Below the pieces are notes generated by a model, which saw only the letters and a list, made by a program, of their open reading frames with translations, was not told where the DNA came from and did no database searches. From positions 1-10,543 of the forward strand of contig CABQOJ010000030.1 in assembly GCA_902465775.1 (NCBI GenBank): 10,543 nt of DNA, written 5' to 3'. The translations under genes were made by a program, and so were the position numbers. The stretch's first letter is position 1. The number at the start of each line of letters is the position of its first letter. Origin of the DNA: an uncultured Porphyromonas sp. GTDB lineage: Bacteria; Bacteroidota; Bacteroidia; Bacteroidales; Porphyromonadaceae. Shown here in pieces: positions 5,822-10,543 of this stretch.

Positions 5822-6946
5822 TTATTTAGAGAGTTCGAGGGGTGCCACATAGCGTCTCCACTTCTCTATGAGCTGGCTCATATCGTCGGGTAGTGGTGCT
5901 GAGAAGTGCATCCGCTCCCCCGTCGTGGGGTGGTCGAAGGCGAGGGTCTCAGCGTGCAATGCTTGGCGAGGGCAGATCTTGAGGCAGTTATTGACAAACT
6001 GCTGGTAAGAGCTGGTGCGCTGTCCCCAGAGGATCTGGTCGCCACCGTAACGCTCATCGCCAAAGAGCGGGTGGTCGATAGACTTCATGTGAGCACGTAT
6101 CTGATGCGTGCGTCCCGTCTCCAGTTCACACGCTATGAGCGTCACGAAGCCTAGTCTCTCTAGCTCTGTGTAATGTGTCACGGCAGGCTTGCCTATCTCA
6201 CTCGTCGGCGGGTAGACCGTCATACGAGTACGGTCGCGAGGGTCACGAGCTATATTGCCCTCGATCGTGCCTTGCGGTTGGTCCAGCTTGCCCCAGACAA
6301 GGGCTTGGTAGCGACGTCCCGTAGTCTTGAGAAAGAATTGTCTCGCCAGTCGTATCTTAGCCTCTGTGCGCTTCGCCACGAGGAGGAGTCCGCTGGTGTC
6401 TTTGTCAATGCGGTGTACCAGTCCTACAGAGGCGTCGTTGGGATCGTAGAGCGGATCATTACGTAAGTAGTAGGCAAGTGCGTGGACGAGCGTGCCACTG
6501 TAGTTGCCATGGCCTGGGTGTACGACCATGCCCGCAGGCTTATTGACCACCAGTAGCTGATCATCCTCATAGACTATGTCGAGCGGTATATCCTCCGGTG
6601 TAATCGACCAGTCCTGCTTCGGGTGAGCCAGCATCATGGTGATGGTCTCCAGAGGCTTGACCTTGTAGTTGCTTTTGACTGGCTCGCCGTCCACCCATAT
6701 GAGTCCCGCCTTGGCTGCTAGCTGTATGCGATGGCGCGAAGTGTGTGGCATACGATCCACCAAGAAGCGGTCAATGCGCAGGGGAGTCTGTCCTGGATCG
6801 ACTCGTACGCGGTAATGCTCGTAAAGCTCCTCGCCGTGCGATCCAGAGACCCACTGATCCTCCTCGTCGGTAGCGATGAGGTCCGCCTCTAGCTCCTGCT
6901 CCTCAAGGGGGAGTGGCTCTTTGTCAGGATTACATCCAGGACTCAT
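5822..6946 (-). CDS. rluD: RluD-type 23S rRNA pseudouridine synthase
   Basis: A 374-residue member of the RluA/RluD family, which converts uridines in 23S rRNA (in E. coli RluD, positions 1911/1915/1917 of helix 69) to pseudouridine. An S4 RNA-binding domain covers about 52-108 (LRIDRFLVDRM, then KAGLIWVDGEPVKSNYKV). The catalytic domain has VVNKPAGMVVHPG (133-145), the active-site motif HRIDKDTSGL (178-187, catalytic Asp181) and GRTHQIRAHM further on. An acidic N-terminal extension of about 45 residues (EEQELEADLIATDEED) precedes the S4 domain; it is encoded from the only ATG available, which overlaps the end of the PASTA gene by 17 bp, so coupling is likely. RluD rather than RluA/RluC is inferred from the S4 domain and general sequence; exact target sites are not shown. 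Confidence 0.9.
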   Translation of the reverse strand: MSPGCNPDKEPLPLEEQELEADLIATDEEDQWVSGSHGEELYEHYRVRVDPGQTPLRIDRFLVDRMPHTSRHRIQLAAKAGLIWVDGEPVKSNYKVKPLETITMMLAHPKQDWSITPEDIPLDIVYEDDQLLVVNKPAGMVVHPGHGNYSGTLVHALAYYLRNDPLYDPNDASVGLVHRIDKDTSGLLLVAKRTEAKIRLARQFFLKTTGRRYQALVWGKLDQPQGTIEGNIARDPRDRTRMTVYPPTSEIGKPAVTHYTELERLGFVTLIACELETGRTHQIRAHMKSIDHPLFGDERYGGDQILWGQRTSSYQQFVNNCLKICPRQALHAETLAFDHPTTGERMHFSAPLPDDMSQLIEKWRRYVAPLELSK

Positions 6947-7583
6947 CCTCGTCAGGCTCTAAGGTGTGTGAGGTCGAGTCGCTGGGGAGAGTAGGCCCTC
7001 CCGATCCCATGATCGAGTCGTAAGGCTGTAGAGCGCCATGCGGTATGGTGTCACTGGTCGCAACAGAGACTAGTAGTATGAGTGGTGTGGAGAGCGGTAC
7101 GCGCGTACCAGGCGCTAATGCTTGGCCAGAGGGGAGCTGTATGCCCATGACTAGATCGTCAAAGGATCCTGCGACGTAGCTGGGGGTGATGTTTTCGAAA
7201 CCCAGGCTGACGAGTCGTGCTCGTGCCTGTCGCTCGGAGACATCGATGAGTGAGGGTATGATACCGTTGCGCGGGTAGTAGGCATTGAGCGTGATGAAGA
7301 TGATACGTCCCGCTTTGACTTTGCTACCAGCCTTGGGGGTTAAGTCGTAGACGGCGCCCTTGGGCACTTCTGTCGTGTAGACCGAGTCGATGATCTCGTA
7401 GCGCAGATGGGCTTTGTCCAAGAGTTCTTCCGCCTCGCTCTCTGGCAGACCATAGATGTCAGGTATCTCGACAGACGAACCGTGGCGTGTGAAGAGGTTC
7501 ATCCAGAGGAGCGCTAGGAGGACGATGATGACCGAAGCTAGTATCATCAGACCAATATGAATCAATAGGGTAGGACGTCGCAT
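6930..7583 (-). CDS. PASTA-domain membrane-anchored protein
   Basis: A 217-residue protein with a short cytoplasmic MRRP start, one membrane helix (about 5-30) and then an exported part. Two PASTA domains are visible: about 38-101 (IPDIYGLPESEAEELL, then VYTTEVPKGAVYDLTPKAGSKVKAG) and about 108-174 (IPSLIDVSERQARARLVSLGF, ending in PLILLVSVA). The tail (176-217) is a Pro/Ser/Thr/Asp-rich low-complexity stretch. PASTA domains typically bind peptidoglycan fragments or beta-lactams and are best known from Ser/Thr kinases and penicillin-binding proteins; no kinase or PBP domain is present here, so this is an unattached PASTA protein. It is first in the operon with rluD, ddl and an acyltransferase, which suggests a cell-wall role (inference). 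The start at 7583 fits the promoter at 7617-7610. Confidence 0.88.
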   Translation of the reverse strand: MRRPTLLIHIGLMILASVIIVLLALLWMNLFTRHGSSVEIPDIYGLPESEAEELLDKAHLRYEIIDSVYTTEVPKGAVYDLTPKAGSKVKAGRIIFITLNAYYPRNGIIPSLIDVSERQARARLVSLGFENITPSYVAGSFDDLVMGIQLPSGQALAPGTRVPLSTPLILLVSVATSDTIPHGALQPYDSIMGSGGPTLPSDSTSHTLEPDEDESWM

Positions 7584-7609
7584 AGGTATATCTATTAGCG
7601 GAGACTATG

Positions 7610-7617
7610 CAAAGGTA
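7610..7617 (-). promoter_or_regulatory. -7 box of the PASTA-rluD-ddl-acyltransferase operon
   Basis: On the minus strand TACCTTTG runs from 7617 to 7610, followed by CA, 26 bases before the PASTA ATG. The expected -33 position (about 7637-7643) lies inside the 7-bp repeat array, where the minus strand reads CTCTAAC rather than TTTG. The -7 box is convincing; the upstream element is weak. Confidence 0.65.
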
Positions 7618-7622
7618 AGGAA

Positions 7623-7692
7623 ATTAGTGATTAGAGGTTAGAGATTAGAAGTTAGAGGTTAGATATTAGAAGTTAGAGATTAGATATTAGGA
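7623..7692. repeat. 7-bp tandem repeat RTTAGAN, 10 units
   Basis: Ten in-phase heptads: ATTAGTG, ATTAGAG, GTTAGAG, ATTAGAA, GTTAGAG, GTTAGAT, ATTAGAA, GTTAGAG, ATTAGAT, ATTAGGA. The array starts five bases upstream of a promoter -7 box and overlaps the last codons of the fluoride channel gene, supplying its TAA stop (7673-7675) and its final residues ISNL. No 9-bp block accompanies it. Confidence 0.9.
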
Positions 7693-8050
7693 GGCGTGAG
7701 AGGGATAAACCTAACCAGAGGGCTAGCAGGCCGATCAGCACGCTGCCAGCGATGTAGAAGAGGGCTAAGCCGTAAGCACCCTCGCGAAACATGGAGTAGC
7801 TCTCTGCCGTAAAGGTCGAGAAGGTGGTGAACCCGCCACAGAAGCCTGTGATAAAGAGCAAGCGCAAATGTCCCGTCTCGCTACACAAGCCGATGAGAAG
7901 CCCGATGAGGAAGCACCCCACGAGGTTGACCACGAGCGTCGCCAACGGTATAGAGCCCGTATAGTGACGTGCTAGCAGGAGAGCCGTAAGGTAGCGCAAG
8001 GCACTCCCGAGAGCACCGCCGAGAGCTACGAGAAGAAGCTGTCTTAGCAT
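7673..8050 (-). CDS. crcB: FluC/CrcB fluoride ion channel
   Basis: A 125-residue, four-helix membrane protein of the Fluc family, which exports fluoride as an antiparallel dimer in the inner membrane. Hallmarks: GGALGSALRY (11-20), LATLVVNLVGCFLIG (36-50, with the pore Asn42) and GFCGGFTTFSTF (69-80), which includes the central sodium-site loop and the Phe box (Phe77, Phe80). The length is typical. A Shine-Dalgarno-like AAGGA sits just ahead of the ATG (plus-strand TTCCTT at 8053-8058). A terminator separates it from frdB upstream, so it probably has its own promoter, but I find no good -7 box and no fluoride riboswitch in 8051-8108. The last four residues and stop are encoded by the 7-bp repeat array. 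Confidence 0.95.
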   Translation of the reverse strand: MLRQLLLVALGGALGSALRYLTALLLARHYTGSIPLATLVVNLVGCFLIGLLIGLCSETGHLRLLFITGFCGGFTTFSTFTAESYSMFREGAYGLALFYIAGSVLIGLLALWLGLSLSRLLISNL

Positions 8051-8088
8051 GGTTCCTTATCTAAGTTGATTCAGTCGCTTTGTCCTCT

Positions 8089-8100
8089 AAGTCTAGACTT
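8089..8100. other. 12-bp palindrome upstream of crcB
   Basis: AAGTCTAGACTT is a perfect palindrome 39 bases before the crcB start, between the frdB terminator and crcB. It could be an operator, but two or three such palindromes are expected by chance in 10.5 kb. Confidence 0.25.
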
Positions 8101-8108
8101 GAGCAACT

Positions 8109-8148
8109 AAAAAAGGTAGTACCCTCTCTAGACGGGAGAGTACTACCT
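8109..8148 (-). terminator. intrinsic terminator of the frd operon
   Basis: On the minus strand, 15-base arms (8148-8134 and 8128-8114, with one C-A mismatch and one G-U pair; 5-base loop) are followed by a run of six Ts (plus-strand A-run 8109-8114). It begins 32 bases after the frdB stop codon. Confidence 0.9.
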
Positions 8149-8180
8149 AATTGATCTATGGGATGAGACATCCGCTCTGG

Positions 8181-8936
8181 CTAGTCGCTCAGCTTAGCGC
8201 CTATAAACTGACGGTTGAGGCGTGCGATGTGGCTGATGGAAACGCTCTTGGGGCACTCCAGCTCGCAGGCACGTGTGTTCGTACAGTTTCCGAAGCCTAG
8301 CTCGTCCATCTTAGCGATCATCGCCTTAGCACGCTTGTGCGCCTCAGCACGGCCCTGTGGTAGCAGAGCTAGCTGGCTCACCTTAGCCGATACGAAGAGC
8401 ATGGCCGAACCGTTCTTGCAGGCAGCAGCGCAAGCGCCACAGCCAATGCAAGAGGCAGCGTCCATTGCTTCGTCAGCCTTGTGCTTGGGGATGGGGATCG
8501 CGTTAGCATCAGGCACGCCTCCCGTATTGACCGAGACATAGCCACCAGCCTGTATGATCTTGTCATAAGCCGAGCGGTCGACCATCAGGTCACGAATGAT
8601 CGGGAAGCCTGCAGATCTCCAAGGCTCGACAGTGATCGTGTCACCATCCTTGAAGGTGCGCATGTGCAGCTGACAAGTGGTGATGGCACTGATAGGACCA
8701 TGGGGGTGTCCATTGACATACATAGAGCACATACCGCAGATACCCTCACGACAGTCGTGGTCGTAGATAACGGGCTCCTTGTCCTCGGCGATGAGCTGCT
8801 CGTTGAGTATGTCGATCATCTCAAGAAAAGAAGCGCTCTGAGGCACATCCTTGAGTGCATAGGTCTCAAAGTGTCCCTTCTCGCGGGGACCTCTCTGACG
8901 CCATACCTTGACTTTGATATTTATATTGTGATCCAT
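8181..8936 (-). CDS. frdB: succinate dehydrogenase / fumarate reductase iron-sulfur subunit
   Basis: A 251-residue subunit that carries electrons between the FrdA flavin and the membrane quinone site. Three cluster motifs are complete: [2Fe-2S] with CREGICGMC (Cys62, 67, 70) and Cys88; [4Fe-4S] with [11 protein letters not shown] (Cys163, 166, 169, 173); [3Fe-4S] with Cys218, 224 and 228 ([11 protein letters not shown], then P). The loop between Cys70 and Cys88 is longer than in E. coli SdhB ([16 protein letters not shown]), a form usual in Bacteroidota and related three-subunit complexes with a single di-haem cytochrome b. It follows frdA by 24 bases and ends the operon before a strong terminator. 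In an anaerobe the likely main direction is fumarate to succinate; sequence alone does not decide it. Confidence 0.95.
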   Translation of the reverse strand: MDHNINIKVKVWRQRGPREKGHFETYALKDVPQSASFLEMIDILNEQLIAEDKEPVIYDHDCREGICGMCSMYVNGHPHGPISAITTCQLHMRTFKDGDTITVEPWRSAGFPIIRDLMVDRSAYDKIIQAGGYVSVNTGGVPDANAIPIPKHKADEAMDAASCIGCGACAAACKNGSAMLFVSAKVSQLALLPQGRAEAHKRAKAMIAKMDELGFGNCTNTRACELECPKSVSISHIARLNRQFIGAKLSD

Positions 8937-8960
8937 TGCTATGATTATCTACAGGGTTGC

Positions 8961-10543
8961 TTAGTTCTTATAGTTACGCTGGAGACGCTCGGTGAATTCG
9001 TATACCAGTGGCTCCTTGTGCATGATGGGGTCTTGCCCCTCGCCTTGATATTCCCAGCAGGAGACGTAAGCAAAGTTCTCATCGTCACGCTTTGCCTCGC
9101 CCTCCTCGGTCTGATGCTCTATGCGGAAGTGTCCACCACAGCTCTCCTCACGGTCGAGGGCGTCGTGTGCCATGAGCTCGCCGATCTCTAGGAAGTCTGC
9201 TAGACGCAGTGCCTTCTCTAGCTCGATGTTGAGGTCGTCGATCTTACCTGGCAGGTGGAGGTCACTCCAGAAGACCTCGCGTAGCGCCTTGATCTTCTCG
9301 ATACCTGTCTGTAGGCCCTCCTTAGAGCGTGCCATACCGACATACTCCCACATGATATGTCCTAGCTCCTTGTGAATGCTGTCGACCGAGCGCTTACCGT
9401 GCATAGAAGCGATACGCTGGATGCGCTCCTTGAGCGCTTTCTCAGCCTCGTCAAACTCCTTGTGGTCGACGCTAAAGTGCGGTACCTGAATCTGATCCGA
9501 GAGATAGTTCTGTATCGTGTAGGGCAGGATGAAGTAACCATCAGCAAGACCCTGCATGAGGGCAGAAGCACCGAGACGGTTAGCACCGTGGTCGGAGAAG
9601 TTTGACTCACCGATCGCAAAGAGTCCTGGAATCGTAGTCTGTAGCTCGTAGTCTACCCATAGACCACCCATCGTGTAGTGGATAGCGGGGTAGATCATCA
9701 TTGGGGTCTCGTAGGGGTTGTCAGCAGTGATCTGCTCGTACATCTGGAAGAGGTTACCGTACTTGTCCTCGACCACATTACGTCCCATACGCTCGATGGC
9801 GTACTTAAAGTCTAGGAAGACGGCAAGACCCGTATTGTTTACCCCAAAGCCCGCATCGCAGCGCTCCTTGGCTGCACGGCTAGCGACGTCACGAGGTACT
9901 AGATTACCGAAGGCCGGGTAGCGACGCTCGAGGTAGAAGTCTCGATCCTCCTCGGGGATGTCGTTTGCCTTCTTGGTGCCAGCCTGTAGCGCCTTAGCGT
10001 CCTCCAGCTTCTTGGGTACCCAGATACGACCATCGTTACGGAGAGACTCCGACATAAGCGTTAGCTTAGACTGGAAGTCGCCATGCTCAGGGATACAGGT
10101 CGGGTGGATCTGCGCCATACAGGGATTGCCAAAGTAAGCGCCCTTCTTGTAGCATTGCCAGGCGGCTGATCCGTTGGAAGCGATAGCGTTTGTCGTGAGG
10201 TAGAAAGCGTTGCCGTAACCGCCCGTAGCGATCACTACGGCATGAGCCGCAAAGCGCTCGATGGCACCCGTGACTAGGTTGCGCGCTATGATACCTCTCG
10301 CACGGCCGTCGATGATGACTAGGTCGAGCATCTCGTGGCGGGTGTAGAGCTTGACGCTACCCTTGTGTACCTGACGGCTCAGCGCTGAGTAAGCTCCGAG
10401 GAGTAGCTGCTGTCCCGTCTGACCACGAGCGTAGAATGTACGGGATACCTGTGCACCACCGAAGGAGCGGTTGTCTAGTAGGCCGCCGTACTCACGTGCG
10501 AAGGGGACGCCCTGAGCGACACACTGGTCGATGATTGCGTTAG
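8961..10543 (-). CDS. frdA: succinate dehydrogenase / fumarate reductase flavoprotein subunit, 5' partial
   Basis: The frame is open to the window edge (last complete codon 10541-10539), giving 526 residues of a protein usually near 650; the N-terminal FAD dinucleotide fold start is outside. The ATG at 10331 is internal: the 70 residues before it (including [20 protein letters not shown]) are clearly conserved FrdA sequence. Visible motifs include [29 protein letters not shown] (substrate binding), VPRDVASRA with the catalytic Arg region, and [14 protein letters not shown]...[23 protein letters not shown], the FAD-binding and capping region, followed by the helical C-terminal domain with [12 protein letters not shown]. 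It oxidises succinate or reduces fumarate at a covalently bound FAD on the cytoplasmic side of the complex. frdB follows 24 bases downstream. The cytochrome b gene is probably upstream, outside the window. Confidence 0.96.
   Translation of the reverse strand, partial: NAIIDQCVAQGVPFAREYGGLLDNRSFGGAQVSRTFYARGQTGQQLLLGAYSALSRQVHKGSVKLYTRHEMLDLVIIDGRARGIIARNLVTGAIERFAAHAVVIATGGYGNAFYLTTNAIASNGSAAWQCYKKGAYFGNPCMAQIHPTCIPEHGDFQSKLTLMSESLRNDGRIWVPKKLEDAKALQAGTKKANDIPEEDRDFYLERRYPAFGNLVPRDVASRAAKERCDAGFGVNNTGLAVFLDFKYAIERMGRNVVEDKYGNLFQMYEQITADNPYETPMMIYPAIHYTMGGLWVDYELQTTIPGLFAIGESNFSDHGANRLGASALMQGLADGYFILPYTIQNYLSDQIQVPHFSVDHKEFDEAEKALKERIQRIASMHGKRSVDSIHKELGHIMWEYVGMARSKEGLQTGIEKIKALREVFWSDLHLPGKIDDLNIELEKALRLADFLEIGELMAHDALDREESCGGHFRIEHQTEEGEAKRDDENFAYVSCWEYQGEGQDPIMHKEPLVYEFTERLQRNYKN

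Noticed and set aside
8051..8108. Fluoride riboswitch ahead of crcB
   Set aside because: The leader is short and I see no GGNGAUGG...CCCC pseudoknot pattern; only a Shine-Dalgarno and a chance-level palindrome.
8481..9191. Plus-strand 236-codon frame
   Set aside because: Antisense to frdB and the frdA 3' end, both of which are unmistakable.
8961..10331. ATG at 10331 as the start of frdA
   Set aside because: The 70 codons upstream encode conserved FrdA sequence in the same frame, so the gene is only cut by the window edge.

Overview
The window looks like chromosome of a Bacteroidota anaerobe, most likely a Porphyromonas-type organism (inference from gene content, a GC content somewhat above half, and promoter style). 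Several genes are preceded by TACCTTTG, a perfect match to the Bacteroidota -7 box TAnnTTTG, and most genes lack a strong Shine-Dalgarno. The succinate dehydrogenase/fumarate reductase subunits are the type with a long [2Fe-2S] loop that is usual in this phylum.

Layout. 1-1100 (+): two tandem paralogues, each a GYF_2-like N-terminal domain, a proline-rich linker and a CD225/dispanin membrane domain; the first is cut by the window edge and the second has its own promoter. 1096-1640: no credible gene; four 7-bp repeats, then 44 in-phase copies of a 9-bp repeat, then a cluster of hairpins. 1648-3240 (+): promoter, trigger factor gene tig, strong terminator. 3241-3633: no credible gene; more 7-bp and 9-bp repeats, an orphan promoter-like site and a dispersed GGGACGCACG element. 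3634-7583 (-): a compact operon, in transcription order PASTA membrane protein, RluD-type pseudouridine synthase, D-Ala-D-Ala ligase, and a lysophospholipid-type acyltransferase; the first two genes overlap, as do the last two. 7623-7692: ten 7-bp repeats, running into the 3' end of the next gene. 7673-8050 (-): a FluC/CrcB fluoride channel. 8109-8148: terminator of the upstream operon. 8181-10543 (-): frdB and a 5'-truncated frdA.

How the genes work together. The minus-strand operon links cell-envelope work (Ddl for peptidoglycan precursors, a PASTA protein that may sense or bind peptidoglycan, an acyltransferase for lipid synthesis) to ribosome maturation (RluD). FrdA and FrdB are the catalytic and electron-transfer subunits of a membrane quinone-linked complex that in anaerobic Bacteroidota mostly reduces fumarate to succinate. 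Trigger factor is a ribosome-associated chaperone. FluC is an independent stress gene.

The genes are mostly ordinary. The least explained part is the intergenic DNA: two short-period repeat families (RTTAGAN, period 7; RTCKGAGNN, period 9) with a common 7-bp core, repeatedly placed at gene 3' ends. I see no convincing new enzymatic or defence system; the repeats are the best lead.
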